NCBI RefSeq assembly: GCF_900129375.1
Contig: NZ_FQVN01000001.1
Location: 806,001 to 870,000 of the forward strand
Reading direction: 5' to 3'
Source: Streptoalloteichus hindustanus
Lineage (GTDB): Bacteria; Actinomycetota; Actinomycetes; Mycobacteriales; Pseudonocardiaceae
Length of the DNA: 64,000 nt
A program made the translations under genes and the position numbers. How positions within the stretch are numbered: the stretch's first letter is position 1; each line of letters starts with the position of its first letter. Of the stretch, positions 1-8,126 are shown one piece after another. The notes below the pieces were generated by a model. It ran no database searches. It was not told the origin of the DNA and was given only the letters and a program-made list of their open reading frames with translations.

Positions 1-265
1 GCCGTTCCACCCGTCCGGTACGCCCGTCGCCCCCTCAGGACGTCAGTCCCCTCCGCGATACTGGAAATCGGGGGGACCCCCTGGGTAACGGTGTTTTGGA
101 CGGATTCGCCCCCTTACATGGCCGAATCCGCGGGCTGGTGGCGAAATCAGGGCAGTCCTAAGGGTTCGCGGGCGCGGGACGACACCCCCGGCCGGAGCCA
201 ACGCCCGCCCTCACCCCGTGCCGTCGAGGACCCGTCCGCCGCAGACGCAAGGCCGGGCACAAGAA
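1..265. other. Window edge, no gene recognised
   Basis: No reading frame here has convincing protein character. The stretch contains a GGGGGACCCCC palindrome-like element at 71-81, related to two elements at 13629 and 13967. It lies downstream of the minus-strand gene ending at 315. A gene beginning left of the window cannot be excluded. Confidence 0.4.
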
Positions 266-299
266 GAAGGCCGCCGCCCCACGCGGGACGACGGCCTTC
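266..299 (-). terminator. Hairpin terminator after the YbhN-like gene
   Basis: GAAGGCCG at 266-273 pairs perfectly with CGGCCTTC at 292-299, with an 18-nt GC-rich loop. It lies 16 nt past the stop codon of the minus-strand gene ending at 315. There is no clear U-tract, as is common in actinomycetes. Confidence 0.55.
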
Positions 300-314
300 C
301 CGGCGAGTCGGGAA

Positions 315-1370
315 TCACGGCACCGGCGGCAGCTCCGCCGCCTGGGGCTCGCGGTCGGCCCGCCATCGGGCCAACAGCGCCGCCGCGCCGGCGGTGACGA
401 TGTCGGCCAGCATGAACATCACCCGGGACGCCGCGGCGAACGCCATCGCCTGACCCGTCGGCATCGCCGTGCCCAGCGCGGCCACCAACACCACCTCGCG
501 CACCCCGGCGCCCGAGGGCAGGACGAACGCGAACAGACCGATGGTCAGGCCCAGCGACATCGCGCCGGTGGAGAGCACCAGCCCGGACAGGCCGGGCTCG
601 CCGATCGCGTTGGCCAGCAGCCACAGGTGCAGGCCGTAGCAGAAGTAGGCGGCCAGCACCCAGCCGAGCGCCTTGCCGATGGTGCGCCAGCGCAGCGTGT
701 GGTCCAGCGGCTGGCGCTTGAGGACCCGCAGCACCAGCGACGTGCCCCAGGTGAGCACCTTCGGGTGCAGCGCGGCGAGACCGAGCGGGAGCAGCGCGAA
801 CAGCCACAGCGCGCCCGGCGAGTCCCGGAGCATGACCGGCAGCGCGAACAGGCCGAGCACCAGCGAGCCGACCACGCTGAACCCGATGTTCAGCAGCGAG
901 CCGGTGAAGATGCGGGCCCGGGGCAGGCCGGCCTTGCGGCCCAGCTCCATCTGCAGCAGGTAGGCCCACACCGAGCCGGGCACGTACTTGCCCAGCGAGC
1001 CGACCAGCATGATCTGCGCGCCGCGGAACGTGCCGATCGGCTTGCCCAGGTCGTTGACGATGACCTGCCAGGCCATCGTGCCCGCGACGATGCCGGCGAC
1101 CACCGTGAGCTGGCTGAGCAGCAGCGAGTGCCACGGGATCGCGGTGAGCGTGCCGGACACCTCGCCCCAGTTGGCCACGAGCTGGTAGCCGGCGGCGACC
1201 ACCACGACCAGCACCAGGAGTCGGCGCAGCCAGGCGACGAGGACGGCCTTCTTCTTCTCAGGCTGGGCGGGGGGCGTTGCCGGCGGCGCGGGATCCGCCA
1301 CGGCAGCCTGGTCGGTGGTCACATGGCCTCCGGGGTTGTCGCCCGCTTCGCCGCTGTTCGGTTCGTCCAC
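315..1370 (-). CDS. Flippase-like integral membrane protein (LPG_synthase_TM / YbhN family)
   Basis: A 351-residue polytopic membrane protein with a disordered Pro/Ala-rich N-terminus (residues 1-40), then a Lys-rich KKK stretch and about eight hydrophobic segments. The family pattern is visible: GKYVPGSVW in the middle and a PSGAGVRE motif near residue 295, typical of the transmembrane domain of lysylphosphatidylglycerol synthase. The cytosolic aminoacyl-transfer domain of MprF is absent, so it is not a lysyl-PG synthase. Proteins of this kind are often found in polysaccharide loci and may move or bind polyprenyl-linked lipids; the substrate is unknown. The GTG at 1370 is used. It diverges from the aminotransferase operon at 1657. 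Family call is firm, role is inferred. Confidence 0.8.
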   Translation of the reverse strand: MDEPNSGEAGDNPGGHVTTDQAAVADPAPPATPPAQPEKKKAVLVAWLRRLLVLVVVVAAGYQLVANWGEVSGTLTAIPWHSLLLSQLTVVAGIVAGTMAWQVIVNDLGKPIGTFRGAQIMLVGSLGKYVPGSVWAYLLQMELGRKAGLPRARIFTGSLLNIGFSVVGSLVLGLFALPVMLRDSPGALWLFALLPLGLAALHPKVLTWGTSLVLRVLKRQPLDHTLRWRTIGKALGWVLAAYFCYGLHLWLLANAIGEPGLSGLVLSTGAMSLGLTIGLFAFVLPSGAGVREVVLVAALGTAMPTGQAMAFAAASRVMFMLADIVTAGAAALLARWRADREPQAAELPPVP

Positions 1371-1429
1371 CAGCAGTGTGCTCCGAGGTACGCCGGTCGC
1401 GAAAACGGGGCGTGTGCGTCAGATCGCAC

Positions 1430-1435
1430 ATAGTA
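1430..1435 (-). promoter_or_regulatory. Candidate -10 element (TACTAT) for the YbhN-like gene
   Basis: On the minus strand TACTAT is read at 1435-1430, about 60 nt upstream of the GTG at 1370. No good -35 hexamer is visible at 17 nt. The divergent intergenic region also holds a TAGGTAACCTA inverted repeat at 1548-1558, on the side of the aminotransferase gene. Confidence 0.3.
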
Positions 1436-1656
1436 GGTGCGCGGTCATCCCATGGGGAGCCCGGCCACCCACGTTAGACGACGGCGACCCGGGGCACCCG
1501 ACGAGCCGGAGGCCGCTCCACCCGGGGGTTCGGCGGTGCGTCGCGGATAGGTAACCTACCGTCGCCAGGCCCCCGTAGCCTGCCCGCATCCGGTCAAGCC
1601 GACCGGGTGGGCCGGTGCGCGGAACGGATCCGCCCCCTACCGAGAAGTCGTGGAGC

Positions 1657-2754
1657 ATGATCCCCATCACCGTGGTCGACGTGCGGGACGCTGAGCCGTA
1701 CGTGCTGGAAGTGTTGCGCTCGGGTGTCCTCGCCCAGGGCCCGATGGTGCGCCGGTTCGAGGAGTCCTTCGCCGCCGTGGTCGGCGCCCGGCACGCGGTC
1801 GCCGTCAACAACGGCACCACAGCGCTGGTGGCCGCGCTGCAGGTCCTGGACCTCCAGCCGGGCGACGAGGTCGTCACCTCGCCGTTCACCTTCGTCGCCA
1901 CGCTGAACGCGATCCTGGAGGCGGGGGCCACCGCGCGGTTCGCCGACATCCGCGAGGACGACTTCTGCGTCGACCCGGACGCCGTGGCCGCCGCGATCGG
2001 ACCGCGCACCAAGGTCCTCATGCCGGTGCACCTGTACGGCCAGGCCGCCGACCTGGGCAAGATCGCCCCGCTGGCCGAGGAGCACGGGCTGCACCTGGTC
2101 GAGGACGCCGCCCAGGCCCACGGCGCCACCTTCGACGGGCGCGGCGTCGGCAGCTTCGGCCTCGGCTGCTTCTCCTTCTACGCCACCAAGAACATCACCA
2201 CCGGCGAGGGCGGCGCGATCACCACCGACGACGACGCCGTCGCCGACCGCCTGCGGGTGCTGCGCAACCAGGGGATGCGGCAGCGCTACCAGTACGAGAT
2301 GGCCGGCCACAACTACCGGATGACGGACCTGCAGGCAGCGGTGGCGATCCCGCAGCTGGAGAAGGTCGAGCGGGTGACCGCCCGCCGGAAGTCCAACGCC
2401 GAGCGGCTCAACGCCGGCCTGGCCGGCCTGCCCGGGCTGCGCACGCCGGCCGAGCTGCCCGGCCGCTCCCACGTGTGGCACCAGTACACCGTGCTCGTGA
2501 CCGACGAGGCCCCGGTGACCCGGGACGAGCTGGCCGAGCGGCTGGGGGAGAAGGGCGTCGGCCACGGCGTCTACTACCCCAAGGTCGTCTTCGACTACGA
2601 CTGCTACCGCGAGCACCCCGGCGTGGTCGCCAGCGACGTGCCGGTCGCCTCGCGCGTCACCCGCCAGTGCCTGTCGCTGCCGGTGCACGCGGCGATGAGC
2701 GACGCCGACGTCGACGCCGTCGTCACGGCGGTCCGGGAGGTCTTCGGGGCATGA
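1657..2754 (+). CDS. DegT/DnrJ/EryC1/StrS-family sugar aminotransferase
   Basis: A 365-residue PLP-dependent aminotransferase acting on keto groups of nucleotide sugars. The fold-type I landmarks are present: NNGTTAL near 51-57, the PLP-nitrogen aspartate D150 in VEDAAQ, and the Schiff-base lysine K178 in FYATKN. ATG 1657 is chosen over an in-frame upstream start at 1615 because GAGAAG lies about 10 nt before it and the family starts here. The stop overlaps the start of the Gfo/Idh oxidoreductase (ATGA, 2751-2754), so the two are translationally coupled. That pairing is the one seen in WbpB/WbpE-type 3-amino-sugar synthesis; the exact substrate is inferred, not shown. Confidence 0.88.
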   Translation: MIPITVVDVRDAEPYVLEVLRSGVLAQGPMVRRFEESFAAVVGARHAVAVNNGTTALVAALQVLDLQPGDEVVTSPFTFVATLNAILEAGATARFADIREDDFCVDPDAVAAAIGPRTKVLMPVHLYGQAADLGKIAPLAEEHGLHLVEDAAQAHGATFDGRGVGSFGLGCFSFYATKNITTGEGGAITTDDDAVADRLRVLRNQGMRQRYQYEMAGHNYRMTDLQAAVAIPQLEKVERVTARRKSNAERLNAGLAGLPGLRTPAELPGRSHVWHQYTVLVTDEAPVTRDELAERLGEKGVGHGVYYPKVVFDYDCYREHPGVVASDVPVASRVTRQCLSLPVHAAMSDADVDAVVTAVREVFGA

Positions 2755-3752
2755 GCGTGACCACCAACGGGGCGCGGCCGCGCGTGGCTCTCGTCGGCAC
2801 CGGCTCGATGGGGTCGCTGCACGCGCGCGTCATCGCCACCTCTGACCGCGCGGAACTGGCCCGCGTGATCGAACCGCGGGAGGACGTGGGTCGGGCGGTC
2901 GCCGAGCGGTTCGGGGCCGAGTGGGCGCCGGAGATCGGCGACCTGTCCGACGTGCACGCCGTCGTGCTGGCCGCCGCCACCGAAGCGCACCACGAGCTGG
3001 CGCTGCGGGTGCTGGAGCAGGACACCCCGCTGCTGGTCGAGAAGCCGGTGTGCGCCGGTCTCGCCCAGAGCGAGGAGGTCGTGCGCCTGTCCGAGCGCCG
3101 GGGCGTGCCGTTGATGTGCGGCCTGCTGGAGCGCTACAACCCCGCGGTGCTGACGGCGCTGTCGCTCGTGGACCGCCCGGTGCACGTGACCGCGACGCGG
3201 CACTCGCCGTACGCGCCGCGCATCCGCACCGGGGTGGCCTGGGACCTCCTGGTGCACGACGTCGACCTGGCCATCCAGGTCTTCGGCGGGATCGAGCCGG
3301 CCAGGGTGCAGGGCACCTTCGGCTACTTCCACCCGCAGTCGCTGTCGCACGCGGAGGACGTGGCGGAGGCCGTGCTGTCCTTCCCCGAGGGCGGCCTGGG
3401 CACCATCTCGGCGAGTCGGATCGGCCAGCGCAAGGTGCGCTCGCTGATGATCTACGAGGTGGACCGGCTGATCGAGGCCGACCTGCTGCGGCGGGACGTC
3501 ACGATCTACCGGCACGTCTCCAACGAGGCGGCCACCCCGGACGGGCGCGGCTACCGGCAGCAGACCGTCATCGAGATCCCGGAGCTGGTCTCGGCCCGCG
3601 AGCCGCTCGCCACCCAGCTCGACCGGTTCGTCGACCTCGTCGCCGGCCTCGGGGACGCCGACGAGGAGCGCCGGCGCATCCTGCCGGCGCACCGCGTCGT
3701 CGACGAGGTCCAGCAGCAGGCCGCCCGCACCGCCTCCGTAGTCACGGCCTGA
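2751..3752 (+). CDS. Gfo/Idh/MocA-family NAD(P)-dependent sugar oxidoreductase
   Basis: A 333-residue oxidoreductase with an N-terminal Rossmann domain (VALVGTGSMG, residues 12-21) and the family EKP motif at 97-99. The C-terminal half carries WDLLVHDVDL, where the His/Asp contribute to substrate binding. In WbpB-like enzymes the reaction is oxidation of a nucleotide-sugar C3 hydroxyl to a ketone, which a DegT aminotransferase then aminates. The gene starts inside the stop of the upstream DegT gene (ATGA overlap), which supports that coupling. It converges on the minus-strand deacetylase, with a hairpin at 3811-3850 between them. Function within the pathway is inferred from family and context. 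Confidence 0.85.
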   Translation: MSVTTNGARPRVALVGTGSMGSLHARVIATSDRAELARVIEPREDVGRAVAERFGAEWAPEIGDLSDVHAVVLAAATEAHHELALRVLEQDTPLLVEKPVCAGLAQSEEVVRLSERRGVPLMCGLLERYNPAVLTALSLVDRPVHVTATRHSPYAPRIRTGVAWDLLVHDVDLAIQVFGGIEPARVQGTFGYFHPQSLSHAEDVAEAVLSFPEGGLGTISASRIGQRKVRSLMIYEVDRLIEADLLRRDVTIYRHVSNEAATPDGRGYRQQTVIEIPELVSAREPLATQLDRFVDLVAGLGDADEERRRILPAHRVVDEVQQQAARTASVVTA

Positions 3753-3810
3753 GCGTTCCCGCTCGGGCTGCGCCCCGTGTCGGTCGTCCCGAAACGTCGT
3801 TCGTTGCGTT

Positions 3811-3850
3811 CGGTTGTGGGGGCCGCCTGTTCGGTCGGTCCCCACAACCG
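3811..3850. terminator. Bidirectional hairpin terminator
   Basis: CGGTTGTGGGG at 3811-3821 pairs perfectly with CCCCACAACCG at 3840-3850 around an 18-nt loop. It sits between two convergent genes and can serve both. Confidence 0.7.
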
Positions 3851-3853
3851 TCG

Positions 3854-4687
3854 TCAGGGTAGGACGGCGAGGTCCGCGCTGTCCGACAGCAGGTCGGCCG
3901 ACTCGTCGCACAGGTCCTCGAAGGAGCGCCACTTCTCGCCGTCGGCGCGCACCGCGAGCAGGATCGCCTCGAGCACGTCGCGCACCCCGGGACCGGGGTG
4001 GACGAGCGCGTCCGGATCCGAGTCCGGCCGGTAGATCTCGGCGCGCCGCCGGTCGTAGTAGTCCATGCTCGGGCAGTTGAGGGCGAGGTGCACCGGGTGG
4101 ACGTTGAGGATCTTCAACCCCGGGGCGCCCAGGGCCGGACGCAGTCGACTGACGTCGGTGGCGTGGGGGAACAGGCGGAGCCAGAGGTCGTCCTCGAACC
4201 AGACCGGCAACCGGATGATGCCGGTGGCGTGCACGGCGGGCACCAGGTGGCCGGCGAAGGCCGAGGGGAACTGGGAGTCGAAGCGGATGCCGGCCCCGGC
4301 GAGCTCCCGCCACGCGAGGTAGCTCTCGCGGAACCCGTGGCTGCGCACCGTCCGCACGCCGGGCAGGAAGCCGGCCATGTGGCGGACGACGGCGCTCTCG
4401 TCCTCGCCGTGGGTGGACCCGGGGAAGAAGTTCGGGTGCCAGCCCCTGGTCACCGTCCCGCTGCCGGCCGCCCCGTCGAGGCTCGGCGAGGGGTTGGTCT
4501 GGAAGACGTGCAGCGGCACGTCCCACTCCCACGCCCACTGCAGGAGCGCCTCGGTGGCCCACTCCGGGGCCCAGTCCTGGTCCGCGGTGACGGCGAAGCG
4601 GCGCTGGGCGGCCAGGGGACCCCAGGGGGCGTCCTGGCTGGATCTCGTCGGGTTCGTCACGCGAGCGTGATCGGTTCCCCGCCGCAC
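3854..4687 (-). CDS. Polysaccharide-deacetylase-like protein, WbmS-type
   Basis: A 277-residue protein that begins its fold with FAVTADQDWAPEWA near residue 33, the Asp-x-Asp metal signature seen in WbmS-like deacetylase relatives. Further conserved elements are WHPNFFPGS (about 83), RSHGFRES (about 115) and a late NVHPVHLALN (about 195). These fit a divergent NodB-like metal-dependent deacetylase acting on sugar N-acetyl groups. It is the last gene of a minus-strand operon after the HAD gene (11-nt gap). Start is uncertain: GTG 4687 is listed, GTG 4660 is possible, and neither has a strong ribosome site. The metal ligands look intact, but the substrate is unknown. Confidence 0.68.
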   Translation of the reverse strand: MRRGTDHARVTNPTRSSQDAPWGPLAAQRRFAVTADQDWAPEWATEALLQWAWEWDVPLHVFQTNPSPSLDGAAGSGTVTRGWHPNFFPGSTHGEDESAVVRHMAGFLPGVRTVRSHGFRESYLAWRELAGAGIRFDSQFPSAFAGHLVPAVHATGIIRLPVWFEDDLWLRLFPHATDVSRLRPALGAPGLKILNVHPVHLALNCPSMDYYDRRRAEIYRPDSDPDALVHPGPGVRDVLEAILLAVRADGEKWRSFEDLCDESADLLSDSADLAVLP

Positions 4688-4698
4688 CCGGTCAACGC

Positions 4699-5355
4699 TC
4701 AGCCAACCGACCCGGTGGCGACATCCACTGGATCAGGTGAGCCGTCGGCCGGGGACACCCGGAGGAACCGGAGGAGAGGCGCGTCCCGTGTCCGGCGGTA
4801 CGCGTCGACCGCCAGCCGGTCCGCGTCGCTGTCGCCCACGAACAGCACCAAGTCGTCGGCGGTGAGGGCGCCGGACGGCGCGGCCTCGTCCAGAACGGCC
4901 ACAGCCCGCCGTACCGGTTCGGGGTGGGGTTTCAGGTGAGCGCAGTCGTCCCGGGTGACCTCGACCAGGAAGCCGTCGGGCAGCAGGCCCCCGTCCCGCA
5001 GGGCGGCGACGCAGGCGCGGCCGTTGCTCGTGACGAGCGCGGCGGACGAGGAGGACAGGAAGCCGGCGAGGCGGTAAGGGGAGACCAGGGGACGGGCGCT
5101 GGTCCTCGCCCAGCGAACCTCGTACTGGTCGAGCAGTTCTCTCGCCTCGTCGGCGCCGCGCCCGGCGACGCACAGGGCCCGGTACATCGGAAAGATCCCG
5201 AAGTGGTCGAGAGCGACCCGCTCCCGTTCGGCGAGCGCGCGCACCTCGGCGCGGAGCTCCGCCAGTTCCGACGGCGGAGCGGCCAGGTCGACGAGCGTGC
5301 CGTCCATGTCGAACATCACCGGGACGTGGGAGGTCCCCGCTGGCCGCGTGCTCAC
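4699..5355 (-). CDS. HAD-superfamily hydrolase
   Basis: A 218-residue haloacid-dehalogenase-type phosphatase. All four motifs are visible: I, FDMDGTLVDL at 15-24 with nucleophile D16 and acid D18; II, VTSNG; III, the lysine in HLKPHPEP; IV, FVGDSDADRLA. A helical cap lies between I and II. This is the layout of small phosphatases acting on phosphosugars or similar metabolites. GTG 5355 overlaps the stop of the ATP-grasp gene by four bases (GTGA), so the products are probably made in ratio. It may remove a phosphate from the product or substrate of that enzyme; this is inference. Confidence 0.82.
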   Translation of the reverse strand: MSTRPAGTSHVPVMFDMDGTLVDLAAPPSELAELRAEVRALAERERVALDHFGIFPMYRALCVAGRGADEARELLDQYEVRWARTSARPLVSPYRLAGFLSSSSAALVTSNGRACVAALRDGGLLPDGFLVEVTRDDCAHLKPHPEPVRRAVAVLDEAAPSGALTADDLVLFVGDSDADRLAVDAYRRTRDAPLLRFLRVSPADGSPDPVDVATGSVG

Positions 5356-6413
5356 CACCGCTCGACCCGCCGGGTGGGCAGCACGGTGCGCCAGGTCCGC
5401 ACCAGCTCGGTGCCGATCTTCGGCTGCGGGGCCGCGAACTCCTCGCCCAGTGCCTGCTTGACGGCGAGGTAGGGGAGGTTGACCCCGGCCGCCACCGACA
5501 GGCCGACGGTTCCCGGGATCCGCGGGTTGACCTCCAGCAGGCGGGGCACGCCCTCGGCGTCGCACCGGAACTGCACGTTCACGACGTGGCTCAGGCCCAG
5601 CAGGGCAACCACCCGCTCCGCCGCCCGCGCCGCAGCGGGGAGATCGACGACCACGGAGTGGGTGGCCAGGCCGTAGAGCGTGGCCAGGCGTTCCCGCACC
5701 ACGGCGACGAGCGTTCGGCCGCGCTCGCACAGCACGTCGACGCTGTACTCCTTGCCGGGCAGGTACTCCGCGAGGTGCGCCGGGGGCAGCACGTCGACGC
5801 CGGACAGGCCGGTCACCAGGTCCTCGTAGCGGATGCGGAGGTTGTCCCGGTCGAACAGGCGGGCCACGCGGTCGAGGGCGGGGTCGACGACCTTCACGCC
5901 CTGCGCGCCCGTTCCCCGGTTGAGCTTGAACACGAACCCGCGCTCCGGCCAGCCCAGCTCGCGGGCCGCGGCCTCCACCTCCGGGACGGTGCGGACGGGC
6001 ACGTGCCTCGGGCACGGGACGCCGCCGGGCGCGCACACCGACAGCAGCGCCAGTTTGTCGTTGGCGGTGGCGAGGGCGTCCGCGGCGGACGCCACGACGG
6101 GAAGCCCCTGGGCGGCCAGGAAGTCCGCCCGTTCGGCGAAGAACGGCTGGTCCTCGGTGGACAGGGGGAGAAGCGCGTCCGCGCGGTGTTTCCGGGCGAG
6201 GGCGAGCACGGAGCGCACCAGCGCGTCCGGCTCGCCGCGCGGGGGAACCAGCGCGGCGTGGTCGGCGAGGTGCAGGCCGGGCGCGGACTCCCGGACGTCG
6301 ACGCCGACGACGGTCACCCGCCGCTCACCGTTCTCCCGCAGCGCCTCCATGACGGACGGGAAGCCGTCGTTGCCGACACTGGTGGCGAGAACAGTGATCG
6401 GACGCAGTTCCAC
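5352..6413 (-). CDS. ATP-grasp-domain ligase (carbamoyl-phosphate-synthase-like)
   Basis: A 353-residue ATP-grasp enzyme. The N-terminal domain starts ITVLATSVGND; the nucleotide-binding centre is FVFKLNRGTGAQGVKVV (about 150-170) and the metal site is LLEVNPRIPGT near residue 295. ATP-grasp enzymes join a carboxylate, via acyl-phosphate, to an amine or thiol. GTG 6413 is preferred because GGGAGG lies 8-10 nt upstream; a longer in-frame ATG at 6467 would cross the inverted repeat at 6432-6469. It leads the operon ATP-grasp/HAD/deacetylase. In a sugar locus it could attach an amino acid to an amino sugar or peptide; the substrate cannot be read from the sequence. Confidence 0.78.
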   Translation of the reverse strand: MELRPITVLATSVGNDGFPSVMEALRENGERRVTVVGVDVRESAPGLHLADHAALVPPRGEPDALVRSVLALARKHRADALLPLSTEDQPFFAERADFLAAQGLPVVASAADALATANDKLALLSVCAPGGVPCPRHVPVRTVPEVEAAARELGWPERGFVFKLNRGTGAQGVKVVDPALDRVARLFDRDNLRIRYEDLVTGLSGVDVLPPAHLAEYLPGKEYSVDVLCERGRTLVAVVRERLATLYGLATHSVVVDLPAAARAAERVVALLGLSHVVNVQFRCDAEGVPRLLEVNPRIPGTVGLSVAAGVNLPYLAVKQALGEEFAAPQPKIGTELVRTWRTVLPTRRVERW

Positions 6414-6431
6414 CGCGTGCCCTCCCTGATC

Positions 6432-6469
6432 GTGTGTGGAGCGCCCGTGCGCGCGGGCGCTCCACACAC
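6432..6469. promoter_or_regulatory. Perfect 16-bp inverted repeat (operator or terminator)
   Basis: GTGTGTGGAGCGCCCG at 6432-6447 is followed by a 6-nt loop and its exact complement at 6454-6469. It lies 19 nt upstream of the ATP-grasp start codon and 178 nt downstream of the acetyltransferase stop, both on the minus strand. It could terminate the upstream operon, act in the 5' leader of the ATP-grasp mRNA, or be a protein-binding palindrome. No U-tract follows on either strand. Confidence 0.6.
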
Positions 6470-6646
6470 AATCGGCGCGCCGCCCGGACGACCTGAGCCC
6501 GACGGGCTCGTGGTTCTGGCCGGGACGGACAGGCCGGACGGACAGGCCGAGGGGACGGCTGGAGGGGTAGGCCGGGGACAGGCCGGAAGGTCGGGGCTGA
6601 CGGCGCCGGGAGAACGCGCGAGCCGTGCGAAGCGGCGCCTGCCCGG

Positions 6647-7138
6647 CTACTCGCCCGCGGACTCCTCGCCCTCCGGGAGCGGGTCGAAGCGGAGGTCGGC
6701 GCCGTCGACGACGACGCGGGCGGTGGGGCGGGCGGGCACGCCGGTGACCAGGGTGCGCGGTGGCACGTCCCTGGTGACGACCGCGCCCGCGCCGACGACG
6801 GCCTGGTCGCCGATGGTCACACCCATCATGATCACGGCGTTGGCCCCGACGAACACCCGGTCACCGATGCGCACCGGCGCGCGGTCCACGGAGGGGTGGG
6901 CCCGGCCGGTGACGCACCGGCGCACGGTGTTGTGGGTGTAGATGTGCACGCCGCAGCTGATGTCGCAGCCGGAGCCGATGGTCAGCCCACCGGACCCGTC
7001 GATGACGGTGAAGGCCCCGATCCAGGTGCCGGAGCCGATCTCCGGCTCGCCGATGACCCAGGCGTGCGGGTTGTACGGGTTGGCCGGGATGCCGTGCCGG
7101 GCATCCCAGCCAACCGCGACGTCGTCGGGGGTCGTCAC
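6647..7138 (-). CDS. Left-handed beta-helix (hexapeptide-repeat) acyltransferase
   Basis: A 163-residue trimeric-type acyltransferase built of [LIV]-G-x4 hexapeptides (IGEPEIGSGTWIGAF, LTIGSGCDISCGV, VRIGDRVFVGANAVI, VTIGDQAVVGAGAVV). H69 in IYTHNTV is the likely catalytic base. The C-terminal VPPRTLVTGVPAR is the usual end of this fold in sugar N- or O-acetyltransferases. GTG 7138 overlaps the stop of the epimerase gene (GTGA), so it is the third gene of the aminotransferase/epimerase/acetyltransferase operon. With a DegT enzyme next to it, N-acetylation of a newly made amino sugar, as in WbpD or related enzymes, is the natural inference. Confidence 0.85.
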   Translation of the reverse strand: MTTPDDVAVGWDARHGIPANPYNPHAWVIGEPEIGSGTWIGAFTVIDGSGGLTIGSGCDISCGVHIYTHNTVRRCVTGRAHPSVDRAPVRIGDRVFVGANAVIMMGVTIGDQAVVGAGAVVTRDVPPRTLVTGVPARPTARVVVDGADLRFDPLPEGEESAGE

Positions 7139-8070
7139 GACGCCATGGTCTGCTTGACCAGGTCGGTCATGCCGTCGCGCACCGAGATGGTGGGCTCCCA
7201 GCCCAGGACCTCCCTGGCCCGCGTGATGTCGGCGGCCCGCCGGGACACCAGCACCTCGCGCGGGTTGAACTGCGGCTCGACGTCCACGCCCACCGCGTCG
7301 ATGAGGATCTTGGCCAGGTCGGCGACCGAGGTGTCGATGCCGGTGCCCAGGTTGACGGCGAGGTTGCTCCGCTCGGCCTCCAGCGCCGCCACGGTGCCGC
7401 GGGCGATGTCGTGGACGTGGATGAAGTCCATCGACTGCTCGCCCTTGCCGTCGATCACCGGCGGCAGCCCGTTGCGCAGCCGGTTCACGAAGTGGTTGAT
7501 CACCGAGGTGTAGTACGCAGTGGTCTTCTGGCCGGGGCCGTAGACGTTGAAGAAGCGCAGGGCGACCCAGGACAGGTTGTCCCGCCGCTGGTAGAAGCCG
7601 AGCAGGTCCTCACCGGCCCGCTTGCTGATGCAGTACGGGGTCAGCGGGTCGAGCACGTCGTCCTCGTGCATCGGCAGCTTCTTCGGGTCGCCGTAGACCG
7701 AGGCGGACGAGGCGTACACCAGCCGCTCCACGCCGTGGTCCGCGGCGGCGGCGAACACGTTGTGGTTGCCGACCATGTTGATGTCGATCGACTCGTGCGG
7801 GTCGGCCTGACTCTTGTTGATCGAGACCGCGGCGAAGTGGATGACGTGGCTGCACCCCTTCATCGCGCTGTGCACCGCGCCGCCGTACCGCACGTCCTGG
7901 TCGACCAGCTCGACGTCGCCGGTGGCGACCAGCTCGGCCACCTTGTCCCGGTCGCCGCGGAACATGTTGTCGAAGATGCGGACCTTGTAGCCCTTCTCCA
8001 GCAGCATCGGCACGACGTGCATGCCGATGAAGCCGGCGCCACCGGTGAAGAAGACGGTGCGGGAAGACAT
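7135..8070 (-). CDS. NAD-dependent nucleotide-sugar epimerase/dehydratase (extended SDR)
   Basis: A 311-residue extended short-chain dehydrogenase. The NAD-binding motif TGGAGFIG is at residues 9-16, and the catalytic pair Y146-x3-K150 is in PYCISK with SSASVYG before it. The sequence resembles UDP-glucose/GlcNAc 4-epimerase or uronate epimerase relatives rather than 4,6-dehydratases, but the exact reaction is not determined. ATG 8070 is preceded by AGGAGCG. It follows the DegT gene by 56 nt and overlaps the acetyltransferase start. Together the three give an aminated, acetylated nucleotide sugar. Confidence 0.87.
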   Translation of the reverse strand: MSSRTVFFTGGAGFIGMHVVPMLLEKGYKVRIFDNMFRGDRDKVAELVATGDVELVDQDVRYGGAVHSAMKGCSHVIHFAAVSINKSQADPHESIDINMVGNHNVFAAAADHGVERLVYASSASVYGDPKKLPMHEDDVLDPLTPYCISKRAGEDLLGFYQRRDNLSWVALRFFNVYGPGQKTTAYYTSVINHFVNRLRNGLPPVIDGKGEQSMDFIHVHDIARGTVAALEAERSNLAVNLGTGIDTSVADLAKILIDAVGVDVEPQFNPREVLVSRRAADITRAREVLGWEPTISVRDGMTDLVKQTMAS

Positions 8071-8126
8071 CCGGGAACGCTCCTGTGGGTCGGGTGCGGT
8101 GCGGGTGGTGTTCCGGGCGGGATGGC

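Noticed and set aside
1548-1558. IdeR/DtxR iron box upstream of the aminotransferase gene
   Set aside because: TAGGTAACCTA is only a short partial match to the 19-bp box and the downstream genes have no iron link.
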